Of a stretch of DNA of 64,000 bases, positions 13,863-24,528 are shown one piece after another. The stretch is from contig JACGWO010000013.1 in the NCBI GenBank assembly GCA_034509735.1, positions 16,760,136 through 16,824,135 on the forward strand, in the 5' to 3' direction. Numbering within the stretch: the first letter of the stretch is position 1; every line of letters starts with the position of its first letter. This stretch comes from Sesamum alatum. Lineage: Eukaryota > Streptophyta > Magnoliopsida > Lamiales > Pedaliaceae. The translations under genes were made by a program, and so were the position numbers. The notes beneath the pieces were generated by a model. It had not been told where the DNA came from, made no database searches, and saw only the letters and a program-made list of their open reading frames with translations.

Positions 13863-16283
13863 ATCTGTTGACGTCTTCGTCAACACATACACAAAGAATT
13901 GAAGTGTATGCAGTGCCTGATACTCCTCCCAGTATCACGCAGCACCAGACCGACTTCTGGCTCTTTTTAAGCCCATCTGCGTGAGTGCCTCTTCAGCACA
14001 ACACGTTGTCTCCACCCCGATGGCGCCTCATCTACACCCCATAGTGGCCTGCTCAACACAAGTGGAAGTCCGTGTACTTCATCTACACCCTCTCCCTCAA
14101 TTGGTGGTTGGCTCCCCCGAATAGTGCCGCAATGCACCCAATTCAACACAAAAGTGTAAGCTGGAAGTCTGTACTCTCATTCTGCACTCACTTCCTCGAT
14201 AGCTGGGTTGCCTCCACAAATATAGTACCTTGATGCACTCCATTTCACATTCAGCACAAGCTGGAAGTCTGTGTACATTCCTACACTCTCTTCCCAAACT
14301 AAACGCAAGCTGGAAGTCGGTGTACATCTCTACACTCTCTTCCCAAACTGAACGCAAGCTGGAAGTCTGTGTACATCCCTACACTCTCTTCCCAAACTGT
14401 TGCCACAACTGATGGTTGCCCCCACGGATAGTGTCTCTATACACTTAATCCCTCAGGCCTGAAGTCTGTGCCGTAACGCTGCACTCTCTCCCTCATCTGT
14501 TGCTTCAACTGATAGTTTGCCCCCATAGATAGTGTCTCAATACACTCAAATCCCCAAGTCCAAAATCTGTCCCGACATTCTGCACTCTCTTTCTGTGACT
14601 GGTGGGTAACAAACTGTGCCGCAAATTTCGTCAAGTGTGCCGTCATACTGTGTCGCCCCTCAAAACAGTGCCTCATATACACCCGGAATTGAGCTAGAAC
14701 GAATCATGTCCCTCAAAACAGTGCCTCATATACACTCGAATTGATCTGGAACAGGTTTGAGCTTGAAGTCTGTGCGTGCTTGGACGCACTCTCCCCCCCA
14801 CTCGATGTGTTGCCGTCCTCGGCAAGCACGGAATCCGCCTCTGCGGTGGCCACACTGAACCCAACTGTAAAGCACTTTGGGCCTCGCCCCAAAACATCGG
14901 AACCCCGCCACATGCTGGTCCCATGCTCTCCTCAACGAGTCCATTTGACTCTGCACAACTGTTGAGGTCTTCGCCCCCAACTGATCGCAAGATTGGGATT
15001 ACCCCCCCCCCCCAATCCGACGGCAGGATGAGGATTCTTCTGCTCTCCCATCCGACAACAAGATCAAGACTGTATTCCTGACCCAACAAACAGGGATTGA
15101 GATCTTAATCCCAACCCAACCGCGACTGCAAGATGAAACTCTCAAGTCCCATTCCGGCCAACAGCAAGATGAAGACGTTTAATTCCACACCCAACACACA
15201 CGATCGAGATTTCAATCCCGACCCAACCGTACCATGCCGCTCATGGTGCCAATTGGAGCCTGATGCTCCTTCACAATCTCAACTCGGTTGTCCCTCTCAG
15301 AAATCCTTAGAACAAAGAGCCCACACATGGTGTCAGAACTTCTTCGAGGAACGTTCTCAAGTCAGCTCAACTTGTACTCCTGATGAGCACATAAAACTGC
15401 TTGGTGGCCTTCTTGCACACAAGCTCCGGACAAGTTGCCTTAAATCGCACATTACGGATCTGTGCCCTCTGGTTCTTGGAGCGTGTCATCTTTTCGCTCG
15501 ATGCACCCCCATCTCTTCCACGAGAACTTCATCCCAACATTCTCAGCTCTGCCCAAACACATTGTTCGGAACACTTTCCATGCGCAACACTGTCCACGTA
15601 GGGGTCTAGGCGTCCACTCCTTGCAACCCCAAAGGTGGCTTGCTCTGCTTGCACCTGATGTGCAACTGTGCCTCAGTACCTCAACATCTGCTCATCCTTC
15701 CCTGCTGGAAGGCTTCTCAACAAGGTGGTACTTCACCCACCGAACGGCCTCAACGCCTGATCGTCTCCTGACTTGCAGCATTCCTGCACACATGGTTGCT
15801 AACGGCGCAATCATGGCTCTCGCAGTCCACCCGACACATCGGCATGTCTCCCTCTCGCATAGGGAAGCCAAGATGAATTCTGAAAATCTAGTTCGTCCAT
15901 CTCGTCCAAAAAAAAATTTCAGACCGGTTAACAGCTTGCCCCAAACGTCTGCATTGCTCTGCACAACTGCCAACCAACAACAACCATCACCAAGTCGGAC
16001 CGTAGCTACTCGCTCACTGAAGCAGCCCCAAACGCGCGCAAAAGGACGCCACCGATTCCTCATTCTGTGGCGGACATCCCCAAAATCATTCCGTCTTACA
16101 ATCGGCTCACTGAAGCATTTTAAAGCCCAACGCAGCAAACCTACACCTCTGTGCCGTAATTCGGTCTGATTCTGTCTCAAAACGGTCTCAACTCGCCTCA
16201 AATTGCCTCTATCTTCTTGTAGAGCTCGTGTGCCACACTTCTCCTTCAAGTGCGCACTTCATCCTCTGGGAGCCCGGGATTAT
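13863..16283 (-). other. LARD internal region, no conserved coding sequence
   Basis: GC-balanced sequence rich in short tandem repeats. The longest minus-strand frame (16249-15692, 185 codons) shows no gag, protease, RT or integrase motif and is arginine-rich and low in conserved pattern. A C-run lies at 15002-15013. A block at 14801-14835 (cccccactcgatgtgttgcc) repeats the polypurine-tract neighbourhood of 13853-13885 with changes, suggesting internal duplication. Confidence 0.7.
14260..14406. repeat. Three tandem ~49-bp units inside the LARD
   Basis: Units start gctggaagtctgtgtacat at 14260, 14309 and 14358, each followed by acactctcttcccaaact. Looser relatives of the unit continue to about 14600. 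Confidence 0.85.
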
Positions 16284-16299
16284 CCGGGCTCTGATACCA
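16284..16299 (-). other. LARD primer-binding site (initiator tRNA-Met)
   Basis: The minus strand reads TGGTATCAGAGCCCGG, the standard plant tRNA-iMet PBS, two bases inside the LTR edge. This fixes the element's orientation. Confidence 0.9.
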
Positions 16300-16301
16300 A
16301 G

Positions 16302-17497
16302 TGTCACGGGCGGACTCTTTTCTCGCAGCGGAATATTTCATTTTTGCCCGTGATGCCTCTCGGGTTGCTCACAACCTTCGGCCGGCCTTCCTCCATTCGA
16401 GTCCTCTCGGTCTCCCGACCATGTGTCTTCGACACTCGCAGCTTACTAGCGCGAAATTCGAACGCATCCCTGTGCGGCGCCTTGCGCCCAAGCACTCGCC
16501 TATCCGGAATGCCCATGTTCGCAGAGGGTCGCGGCTCTCGCGCCTTGCGCGCCTTCATGTCCGGCCCCAACTAGCTAGCTTGCCATCATGTATCTCGCCC
16601 ACAATCTCGGGCCCTGCCGATACTTCTCGCAATGGCTCGGAGCATCTTCGCCCCGTCTCGGCACTATGGGCCAACTTATGCCCACAACGCCTATCGCACG
16701 CACAACAATCACTCGGTGCATTACCAGTGCATGTCTTCGCCATTCCCGTCTCTCATGCCTCGCTCGAGTAGGGCAGCATCATCCGTCCTTGGCCCAACTC
16801 TTATGCCAACATCTCGCATCAGTCTCGCACGGCAGGCCCAACATGCCTCCTTGCCTTTCGGCGTGGCCTCATAACTTGCCCACAGCGCGGCGTCGCCCCA
16901 CGACCGCGTATCTTGGCCAACGGATCGTCGTGCATGGCTAGAACCCAATAGCTCATGACACGAGTAGCTCACGAGGTCTTTCAATGCTTCGCCTCGATCG
17001 CTCATTCCGCCCGAGAGGTATTGCCTATGCCTTCCCGCAGCCCGTGGGGCATCCTCGCAATCACACGGAGCCTCTCGGCGCGTTTCTTGCCCAACGTGTG
17101 CCATCCTGGCCCCACGCCGCCCGTTCGGTTCCCATACCGACCGGGGACTTTAGCCCTCCCTTCGAGATGCCTAAAGCCGGCCCTTGAGGCCCCCATCATG
17201 CCCCAAGGGAATCGCCCATTTAGTGCCTCACTGCACGGGGGGGACTGGCTGGAGCTCACCACTGTTGTCCCCCTTATAATAGTCTTAAAAAATAATTTCC
17301 CTTGTTCTAGCAGTAGATATTCAAAGTCTCTGAAATGGCCGAGGACCGCACCTTTTTCACAACTCCCTCGTCCGACGTCCGAATCGCGTACCGCTTGAAC
17401 CATTGCGCTCCCACGTGCCGGGCCGACATCCCCTTATCGCCCGCACGTCCTCCGCAAGTCACAGCCGACACTCCTAGTTAAAGGACGGCCTGTGACA
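16302..17497 (-). repeat. LARD 5' LTR
   Basis: Pairs with 12654-13848 and adjoins the PBS. A TATA-like attataagg (minus strand, about 17272-17281) may be its promoter. Followed by the TSD cgtgg. Confidence 0.9.
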
Positions 17498-17776
17498 CGT
17501 GGGCACGTCTAGTGGGTTAAACAATTCTGTAATTGAGAAGGGTCATAAGACGTGGGCACGCTTAACAGAACTAACGAATCCAAAGATTTGGACAGATTTG
17601 GTTGATCTGCTAAGCGTGGGCACGTCGAATGACTGACTTATAGGCATCATTTTTTTCCACAAAATTCAAGCAAATAGAACAAAAATTATAGCAAAGAATG
17701 GTAAAAAAAAGGCGTGGGTTGCCTCCCACGTAGCGCTTTTCTTTAACGTCTTTGGCTAGATGAGAAGCAGTGGTGC
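17498..17776 (-). other. Athila-like 3' non-coding region with repeated GTGGGCACG motif
   Basis: The motif gtgggcacg appears at about 17500, 17554 and 17616, in contexts such as ctaagcgtgggcacgtc and gacgtgggcacgcttaac that are nearly palindromic. A related form, aagcgtgagcacgctt, is in the LTR at about 24313. No coding sequence was seen between the pol stop and the LARD. Confidence 0.6.
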
Positions 17777-20161
17777 TCAAGTGATGGTAGGCTCTTTGAG
17801 TTCGATCTTTTCCGGACCGGGTGCTTGAAAATTCTCATAGAAGGGTTTGAGTCGATGGCCATTTACTTTAAACACCTTTTGCGTGACGAGACTCTTGATC
17901 TCAACTGCACCATGAGGGAATATGTTAACCACGACAAAGGGGTCAATCCAATGGGAACGTAACTTACACGGAAAGAGTTTGAGTTTCGAATGGAATAGCA
18001 ACACTTTTTGCCCAACGGTGAATTCCTTTCTCGAGATGGTGTGATCATGGAACGCCTTAGTCTTTTCTTTGTAGATCCTCGAGTTTTCATAAGCATCATT
18101 GCGTAGCTCTTCAAGTTCTTGCAATTGCAACCTCCTATGGTTCCCTGCTTCGTCTATCTCCATGTTGAATTGCTTGAACGCCCAATATGCTCTATGCTCG
18201 AGTTCGACAGGAAGATGACATGATTTACCAAAAACCAAATGGAAAGGGGACATACCTATAGGAGTTTTATATGCCGTTCGGTAGGCAGCGTCGTCTAAGC
18301 GTGTGCTCCAATCTTTCCGTTTGGGATTGACGGTCTTCTCAAGTATGGACTTGACCTCTCGCTTGGAAATTTCTGCTTGCCCATTCGTTTGGGGGTGATA
18401 GGCGATGGAAACTCGGTATGTGACACTGTACTTTTTCAACAGAGCTTCAATCGTCCTATTACAAAAGTGAGTCCCCCGATCGCTTATAATTGCCCTTGGC
18501 ATCCCAAACCTAGAAAAGATGTTAAACTTCACAAAATCCACGACAGTTTTAGCATCATCCTTCCGTGTGGCTTTCGCCTCAACCCATCTAGACACATAAT
18601 CGACTCCTAAAATGATGTAAGTATAGCCAAAAGAAGGAGGAAATGGTCCCATGAAGTCAATCCCCCATACGTCGAATACCTCACAAGCGAGAATTGACGT
18701 GAGGGGCATTTGATTCCGGGCGCTTAGATTCCCCGTGTTTTGGCAATTCTCACAAGCTTTACAAAATAAATATGCATCTTTAAACAAATTAGGCCAAAAC
18801 AACCCACACTCTAATATTTTTCGTGTTGTCCGATTAGGACCAAAATGCCCTCCACAAGCATAAGAGTGACAAAACTCAAGAATAGAAGGGGTTTCAGATT
18901 CGGGTACGCACCTTCGGATGATTTGATCCGAGCAAAACTTCCACAAGTAGGGATCATCCCACACATAATACTTCGCATCACTTTGGATTTTATCTTTTCT
19001 TGCTCGAGGCAAGTCACTTGGCAAAGTGTTGGTGACGAGGAAGTTAACGATGTCGGCATACCATGGGGTGATTTCTCGAATAGTGAAGAGATGTTCATCC
19101 GAAAATTCATCGTGCAAAGGTGGGGGTTTACCTTTTGTGATCAATCGGCTAAGATGGTCGGCTACGAGATTTTCTGCTCCTTTTTTGTCCTTAATTGTAA
19201 GGTCGAATTCTTGTAGCAGGAGCACCCATCTCATGAGTCGTGGCTTCGGCTCTTTCTTTGATAGTAAGTACTTCAAAGCTGCATGATCGGAATAAATAAT
19301 TACTTTAGTACCAAGCAAATAGGGGCAAAATTTTTCTAAAGCAAAGACAACGGCTAAAAGCTCTTTTTCCGTAGTGGTGTAGTTGACTTGTGCGTTGTCT
19401 AGCATCCTTGAGACGTAATAGATGACATGAGGGTTCTTTCCAATCCTTTGTCCCAAAACAGCGCCTGCTGCGTGGTTGCTTGCGTCGCACATAATCTCGA
19501 ATGGTTCATCCCAATTTGGTGGTTGGATGATCGGTGCGGAGGTCAAAGAATCCTTCAATCTATCAAACGCTTTCTTGCATCCTTCATCGAAGTCAAAAGT
19601 GGTTTCTTTTTCCAGCAACTTGCACAGAGGTTGAGCAATCTTCGAGAAGTCCTTGATGAATCGTCTATAAAATCCTGCATGACCAAGAAACGAATGAATC
19701 TCCCGCACAGTAGTGGGGTAAGGCAAGGATTGTATAACGTCAATTTTAGCCTTATCAACTTCTATCCCCCGAGCAGACACAATATGCCCCAAAACAAGAC
19801 CTTGCTCAACCATAATATGACATTTTTCATAATTCAATACAAGGTCTTTTTCTATACACCTTTCAAGGACTTTGGCTAGTTCTTCTAAACAGTCATTAAA
19901 GGGGTCTCCATAAACGGTGAAATCGTCCATAAAGACTTTGATAAATTGTTCAACATAATCCGAGAAAATACTAACCATACACCTTTGAAAGGTGGCGGGG
20001 GCATTACACAACCCGAATGGCATCCGTCGATAAGCAAATGTCCTGAAAGGGCAAATGAACGTCGTCTTTTCTTGGTCCGCGGGTGCTACCGGTATTTGAT
20101 GAAAACCTGAATATCCATCAAGGCAACAATAGTGAGAACAACCAGCTAAACGTTCCAACAT
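17777..20161 (-). CDS. Athila-like pol: reverse transcriptase, RNase H and integrase (open frame, 794 codons)
   Basis: Copies element RNA into DNA and inserts it into the genome. In order: RT palm ([20 protein letters not shown], catalytic FMDDF), RT connection, RNase H ([17 protein letters not shown], then the [11 protein letters not shown] glutamate, then [10 protein letters not shown]), chromovirus-like H2C2 zinc-binding region (about residues 430-480, [14 protein letters not shown] ... CKACENCQ), and integrase core with DDE residues in [17 protein letters not shown] and [11 protein letters not shown]-terminal integrase extension follows. This part is uninterrupted, but the true RT start lies upstream across a stop and a frameshift, so the element cannot make a complete polyprotein as read. 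Confidence 0.9.
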   Translation of the reverse strand: MLERLAGCSHYCCLDGYSGFHQIPVAPADQEKTTFICPFRTFAYRRMPFGLCNAPATFQRCMVSIFSDYVEQFIKVFMDDFTVYGDPFNDCLEELAKVLERCIEKDLVLNYEKCHIMVEQGLVLGHIVSARGIEVDKAKIDVIQSLPYPTTVREIHSFLGHAGFYRRFIKDFSKIAQPLCKLLEKETTFDFDEGCKKAFDRLKDSLTSAPIIQPPNWDEPFEIMCDASNHAAGAVLGQRIGKNPHVIYYVSRMLDNAQVNYTTTEKELLAVVFALEKFCPYLLGTKVIIYSDHAALKYLLSKKEPKPRLMRWVLLLQEFDLTIKDKKGAENLVADHLSRLITKGKPPPLHDEFSDEHLFTIREITPWYADIVNFLVTNTLPSDLPRARKDKIQSDAKYYVWDDPYLWKFCSDQIIRRCVPESETPSILEFCHSYACGGHFGPNRTTRKILECGLFWPNLFKDAYLFCKACENCQNTGNLSARNQMPLTSILACEVFDVWGIDFMGPFPPSFGYTYIILGVDYVSRWVEAKATRKDDAKTVVDFVKFNIFSRFGMPRAIISDRGTHFCNRTIEALLKKYSVTYRVSIAYHPQTNGQAEISKREVKSILEKTVNPKRKDWSTRLDDAAYRTAYKTPIGMSPFHLVFGKSCHLPVELEHRAYWAFKQFNMEIDEAGNHRRLQLQELEELRNDAYENSRIYKEKTKAFHDHTISRKEFTVGQKVLLFHSKLKLFPCKLRSHWIDPFVVVNIFPHGAVEIKSLVTQKVFKVNGHRLKPFYENFQAPGPEKIELKEPTIT

Positions 20162-20795
20162 CTGATCAATAAAAGGAAGATGGAAGTGATCTTTTCTAGT
20201 GGCGGTGTTAAGCTTTCTATAGTCTATACAAACCCGCCATCAATTTTGAACACGAGTGGGTACTAGTTCGCCAACAGAATTTCGAACAACAGTTATGCCC
20301 GTTTTCTTGGGCACAACTTGAGTTGGACTTACCCATTCACTATCAGAAATTGGAAAGATCATACCTGCGTCAAGGAGTTTTTAGGATTTCCTTTTTCACT
20401 ACTTCCATCATTGGTGGATTTAGCCGGCATTGAGCTTCTCGTGAGGGTTTAGCTCCTTCTTCGAGTAAAATTCGATGTTCGCATGTCAAAGGGCTTAACC
20501 CCTTGATGTCGGCGATGGTCCACCCTATGGCTGCACGAAATTCCCGAAGTATGCGGACTAACTTTTCTTCTTCTAAGGCGGAGAGTTTACTTGAGATAAT
20601 CACCGACAGTGTGTTATTCTCACCTAAGAAGGCATACTTAAGATGGTCCCGCAATTCCTTTAGCTCTAGACGGTGCCTGCAACAAGGAGGGAAGAAGTTT
20701 AGTATGTGTGCGTGGCAAATCAATGAAAGAAATGTTTTGGGGAAAGGAACGGAGAGCTTCGAGCTCGAAGACGCTTTCACCAATTTGGGAATCAA
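20162..20795 (-). pseudogene. Athila-like RT amino-terminal part, broken by a stop and a frameshift
   Basis: The frame 20795-20370 includes KLSALEEEKLVRIL, AAIGWTIADIKGLSP and CEHRILLEEG, typical of Ty3/gypsy RT entry. The next conserved block (SDSEWVSPTQVVPKK) is in another frame. The change lies at a T run on the plus strand (20378-20382). A TGA at 20240-20242 sits just before the [11 protein letters not shown] motif, which joins the 794-codon frame. Confidence 0.8.
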
Positions 20796-21579
20796 TTGTC
20801 ATATTGTCCTCCAACGTTTGTACTAGTGTTGGTGTAAGGCCTTCCTCTAATGCCATCTTCACGTGGTCGCCGGTATTGTTCTTTGAAAATTCTTGCACAA
20901 AAGGGTCAAAGATATCTACAAGCAAAGCAGTTGGTACATCACTAGGATACCTCATGGAGTCGTAAATGTTAAATCGTATCACTTCACCATCAAATTCCAT
21001 GGTTAAAGTACCCTTATGCACGTCGATTTTTGTCCTAGCAGTTTTGAGGAAAGGTCTTCCAAACAAAGTAGAGGTGGAATTGGGAGAATTGTCTTCTCTC
21101 ATGTCTAGAACACAGAAATCGGCAGGAAAAACCAACTCATTTACTTGTACCGACACATCTTCCAAAACCTCTTCGGGGTATACAACCGAACGATCCGCAA
21201 GTTGGATCACAATTCCTGTTTCTTTCAAAGGGCCAACGTGTAAAGATTCAAAAATCGTTAGAGGCATGACATTAATGGAGGCACCTAAATCGCACATGGC
21301 CCTTTTTATACCAATCAAACTGATTTTACAAGGGACAGAATACGTACCTGGGTCTTTGGATTTTTGGGGCAATTTTCGTTGGAGAATCGCGGATACACTT
21401 TTACCCATGCTTACTCGTTCGTTTCCCTTCAACCTTCCTTTACTAGTGCACAATTCCTTAAGAAACTTCGCATATCGGGGTATTTGCTTGATTCCATCGA
21501 TCAATGGGATGTTTACCTCAACTTTGCGAAATGTCTCTAGGATTTCTTTTTGTTCTTCCTCCTTCTCTGACTTTGGCAA
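20638..21579 (-). CDS. Athila-like aspartic protease region
   Basis: Minus-strand frame with the retropepsin-type active-site motif CDLGASINVMP, followed by VIQLADRSVVYPEEVLEDV and a FGRPFLKTARTKID block, the usual order in Ty3/gypsy proteases. It would process the gag-pol polyprotein. The carboxyl end runs into an alternative frame near 20680, where the RT region continues in a different phase. Upstream IDGIKQIPRYAKFLKEL is the conserved Athila-type linker between gag and protease. Confidence 0.85.
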   Translation of the reverse strand: MPKSEKEEEQKEILETFRKVEVNIPLIDGIKQIPRYAKFLKELCTSKGRLKGNERVSMGKSVSAILQRKLPQKSKDPGTYSVPCKISLIGIKRAMCDLGASINVMPLTIFESLHVGPLKETGIVIQLADRSVVYPEEVLEDVSVQVNELVFPADFCVLDMREDNSPNSTSTLFGRPFLKTARTKIDVHKGTLTMEFDGEVIRFNIYDSMRYPSDVPTALLVDIFDPFVQEFSKNNTGDHVKMALEEGLTPTLVQTLEDNMTIDSQIGESVFELEALRSFPQNISFIDLPRTHTKLLPSLLQAPSRAKGIAGPS

Positions 21580-21854
21580 ACCTCTCCAGGAAGGGGGGGT
21601 TTCATTACTAGCACCTTTGGTTGGTCTTCTTTGGCTGATTCACGCTCGTTTTTGTCGCTGTTCGGTTTCAACCTTTTTCCACTGCGTAAAACAATAGCAC
21701 TAGCGTTTTATTTAGGATTAATCACAGTTTGTGACAGTAGCTTACCTTGAGATTCTATTTTACTGATGGATGAGGCTAATTAACTGATTTGAGACTCCAA
21801 GTTCTGAATACTCGTTTGGGTATTCTGTTGGAATTGTTGAGTATTCTACTAGAG

Positions 21855-22160
21855 TTATTGGATCTGTTGTTGAGTATTCTGCTGGATTTGCTGACTGTTG
21901 GTGATGAATGCCTTCATCATCTCTTCAGGAGACGTGCTTTGTTTGGGATTAGGTTGCACAGGTGATCTGTATTGCGGTCTCTGAAAATTTTGTGGCTGGG
22001 TTCCATAGCTCAGATTTGGGTGATCCTTCCATCTGGGGTTGTAAGTGTTGGAGAATGGATCGTATCTCCTTTGCTGGTGTCCGGGAACTCCCCCTACGGC
22101 ATCAATTTGTTCGGTTGGTGGTTCTTGAAGTGTTGGGCACGCATCGGTGGGGTGCTCCAT
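21855..22160 (-). CDS. Athila-like gag, carboxyl-terminal part
   Basis: The frame starts at a HPTDACPT motif resembling the end of an incomplete zinc knuckle, then runs into a proline/glutamine-rich tail (NPKQSTSPEEMM, repeated QQIQQ). It lies in a separate frame 15 bp after the main gag frame stops, so gag is broken here. The Q-rich tail continues as cttcaag-like repeats on the plus strand to about 21790. Confidence 0.65.
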   Translation of the reverse strand: MEHPTDACPTLQEPPTEQIDAVGGVPGHQQRRYDPFSNTYNPRWKDHPNLSYGTQPQNFQRPQYRSPVQPNPKQSTSPEEMMKAFITNSQQIQQNTQQQIQ

Positions 22161-22175
22161 TGAAGTTCATATGCC

Positions 22176-22769
22176 TCAAACCTTGACATGTTGATTCTTA
22201 TCTATGGCAATTTTTTTAACAAGAGATGTGAGCTCATTCAATCGATCATAAAAAACAACCATACTTACCTCATTACCCCTTTTCGGTGGGTCATCGTGTC
22301 TGATTCCAAATTGTTGTGTATTAGACGCCATGATTGAAATAAGATTACGAGCCTCGGTTGGGGTTTTATTAAATAGTGCACCTCCACTGGCTGCGTCTAT
22401 CAATTTTCTGTCCATGTCTGATAGACCTTCATAGAAGTACTGGATCAAGAGATGGTCCAGAATCTGATGGTGGGGGCAACTTTTCACCAACTGATTGAAT
22501 CTACCCCAATACTCAAAAAGACTTTCTCCCGTGAATTGGCAAATTCCACTGATCTCTTTCCGGATTGTTGTGGCTCGTGAAGCAGGGAAATATTTCTCAA
22601 GAAACTGTCTCTTGAGATCGTTCCAAGTCATGATAGATCCCGAAGGTAGAAAGTAAAGCCAATCTTTCGCTTGGTCGGCGAGTGAAAAAGGAAAGGCTCT
22701 CAATTTAACCTGTTCTTCGCTGACTCCTTGTGGTCGCATCCCGGAACAGACCACATGGAATTCCATCAA
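22176..22769 (-). CDS. Athila-like gag, retrotransposon gag domain
   Basis: Structural protein that packages element RNA. The conserved core is visible: LRAFPFSLADQAKDWLYFLP, TWNDLKRQFLEKYFPASR, GESLFEYWGRFNQLVKSCPH and LIQYFYEGL. This is the Retrotrans_gag family layout. The frame ends at a stop at 22176. It opens at a MMEFHVVCSGM stretch that continues an upstream frame, so the listed start is only the first ATG of this open frame. Confidence 0.85.
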   Translation of the reverse strand: MMEFHVVCSGMRPQGVSEEQVKLRAFPFSLADQAKDWLYFLPSGSIMTWNDLKRQFLEKYFPASRATTIRKEISGICQFTGESLFEYWGRFNQLVKSCPHHQILDHLLIQYFYEGLSDMDRKLIDAASGGALFNKTPTEARNLISIMASNTQQFGIRHDDPPKRGNEVSMVVFYDRLNELTSLVKKIAIDKNQHVKV

Positions 22770-22910
22770 GTGTTTATGCGGATCTTCGCCTGCAAGACCG
22801 CGGAAAGTAGGAAGTCAATGAATCAAACAAGATTTTAATTCAAAATTTACCTCTAAATTCGGATATTCTATGCAGAGTGGTTGCTGGTTTAGATTCGGCG
22901 AAGTCATATC

Positions 22911-23123
22911 TTATATCGATCTCTCTGGAACTATAGCCATGACTTCCTCTTCTTCAGATTCTCCCGAGAATTCTGCGAATTCTAACGTTATATCCTTCCC
23001 GTCCTCGTAAGAAGTTGATGCCTCTTCGATCTGTTGCTTGGTTTCCCAACGAAGCCTTCGTGCAGTCTTCTCGATCTCGGGGTCGAATTTCAGTTCACCT
23101 GTACGAGAAGACCTTGGCATCAA
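22911..23123 (-). CDS. Athila-like gag amino-terminal start, broken
   Basis: First open frame after the PBS on the minus strand: an ATG at 23123, charged sequence (EIEKTARRLRWETKQQIEEA, then an acidic SGESEEEE stretch), stop at 22911. Position and charge suit the start of an Athila-type gag, but about 140 bp of closed frame separate it from the gag core. Confidence 0.55.
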   Translation of the reverse strand: MMPRSSRTGELKFDPEIEKTARRLRWETKQQIEEASTSYEDGKDITLEFAEFSGESEEEEVMAIVPERSI

Positions 23124-23167
23124 TAATAGCAGAAATTAAGTAAAGAAAAAATTGACTTAAAAACGCC

Positions 23168-23187
23168 AATCCCCGGCAGCGGCGCCA
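23168..23187 (-). other. Primer-binding site for tRNA-Asp
   Basis: The minus strand reads TGGCGCCGCTGCCGGGGATT, which complements the 3' end of plant tRNA-Asp(GUC) with one mismatch in the matching part. It lies five bases inside the LTR. A tRNA-Asp PBS is known for Athila-lineage elements. Confidence 0.85.
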
Positions 23188-23192
23188 AAATT

Positions 23193-24528
23193 TGATGGGT
23201 GTCGAAACCACCAAAAATAATTTCTACTATTACTTTCTTGCGAAAGCGGCAAGTAGGGTCGAATCCGCAGGGATCGGCGATAAGTTGATTTCTAAAAGAA
23301 ATAAAAGAAAAGGGGGGTTTGGATTTTGAATTTTTAAAGGAAAATAACGAAGTATAATTTAAAGGGGAAGATTAATATATAAGAAGGCTTTCCGGTTAAA
23401 GTGGGTTCATGCTTGATCCTTTCCGTTGATCATCGATGCAAACGTAACAATTATTAAAACACGTAGATCAGTTATGGTCGTTGGTACGACCTAACAACCT
23501 CACCCTTCCTTACCTTTTCGTCAGCCAAGGAACGTCCGTTGGCTAGATCTCTAATCAATGAACAACCCGGGAACGTCCACAAGATTTAATTCATTAACAG
23601 TATTAAGAATTAGAAGGGCCTGATCCTAACCAACAAATTCCTACGAGGATTTATTTAGATCAGATCATGCATTCACCATAACAAAACTAACCACTTTGAC
23701 ACAATTAATCATGCTATGTTGCTACTAATTATTGAACTAAACAAGCAATTATAGATTTGTAAGTTCAAATAGCTAAACAAACTTTCTTAATAATGAACAA
23801 CTGATCACATTATTCAAAAATCAGACGTTTGTAAAAAGAGCGCAGAGAATAACATGAATACGTATTTTAATAAAAGAATTAAGCACTTATTAGATCTCAC
23901 AACGTTTTAAGAATCAAGCATTCACCGTACTTTAACCGAAAAATTAAGAACTTAGCCTATCATTCTAATGGAAGAACACACTAAAAAGTGGAATTCCATT
24001 AGCAATTGGGCAACGTAATAAAAATAAAAGAAGATAGAAGAAATAGAATAATGGATTAAACTCTAAAATTCCATGTAAACAAGAGATAGCCTTTAGGTTG
24101 TGAGGTGCCTCCTATTTATACTATTAGCACCTCACGAACCTAGATAAGAAAAGGGATAGATACATGATTTCTAATAAAAATGTTAACAACTTAATTCCTA
24201 GCAATCTAAAGGACAAATTTCGGATTCTTCAAGAGGTTTTTCAGCATTCATTCCTTCTTCCTTCAACAAAATTCGCAGCTTTCCTTTTTCTCTTAAGTTG
24301 ACTGCAGTGTTAAGCGTGAGCACGCTTAGCGGAAATTTCGAATCTGCCACTCTTTTTCACTTATTCCCTCAAATGTCTCTAAATGCCATTCTTAGCTTCA
24401 ATTCACCATCCTTTACTCCTTATAAGATGTATTTCCTGAAAATATAATAAATCCACATGATTAGGAGTAATTAGTTCTTAAAATAAGGCATTACAAGTAT
24501 TAAATTGTGGCAGATTACACACTTATCA
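23193..24528 (-). repeat. Athila-like 5' LTR, 1336 bp
   Basis: Plus strand starts TGATGGGTGTC and ends ACACTTATCA, an imperfect terminal inverted repeat with TG...CA ends, adjoining the PBS. A TATA-type box tataaatagg (minus strand, 24111-24120) lies inside. No second copy was seen in the window. Confidence 0.85.

Larger units (their letters stand above)
12654..17497 (-). mobile_element. Complete non-coding LTR retrotransposon (LARD-like) with 5-bp TSD
   Basis: Two LTRs of about 1195 bp begin TGTCAC and end GTGACA. The 5-bp duplication cgtgg stands at 12649-12653 and 17498-17502. The PBS matching initiator tRNA-Met (TGGTATCAGAGC on the minus strand) lies beside the right LTR. A polypurine tract lies beside the left LTR, so the element points to the minus strand. 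The 2.45-kb interior has no gag or pol, which is the LARD-type non-autonomous design. I count about 34 substitutions and one indel between LTRs by eye (near 3 percent), so the insertion is fairly recent. It lies inside the Athila-like element. Confidence 0.9.
12590..24528 (-). mobile_element. Athila-like Ty3/gypsy retrotransposon, 3' LTR lost, split by a LARD
   Basis: Minus-strand order from right to left: 5' LTR (23193-24528), tRNA-Asp-type PBS (23168-23187), gag (23123 to about 21855), protease (21579-20638), RT-RNase H-integrase (20795-17777), then non-coding 3' sequence (17776-17498). That sequence continues on the far side of the inserted LARD at 12653. Gag-pol order with integrase last is Ty3/gypsy; the tRNA-Asp PBS and RT type suggest the Athila lineage. 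No second copy of the 5' LTR exists in the window, so the 3' end has been deleted. The left limit near 12590 is a guess. Confidence 0.8.

Noticed and set aside
14260..14406. Regularly spaced repeats that could suggest a CRISPR-like array
   Set aside because: The units are contiguous tandem copies without unique spacers, in a plant retrotransposon.
15692..16249. 185-codon minus-strand frame (and 235-codon plus-strand frame over the same bases) in the LARD interior
   Set aside because: No gag, protease, RT, integrase or other recognisable pattern; opposite-strand frames of similar length overlap it, as expected by chance in this composition.
18377..21697. Plus-strand frames of up to 243 codons (for example 20966-21697)
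   Set aside because: They are shadows of the minus-strand Athila-like gag-pol frames, which carry clear catalytic motifs.
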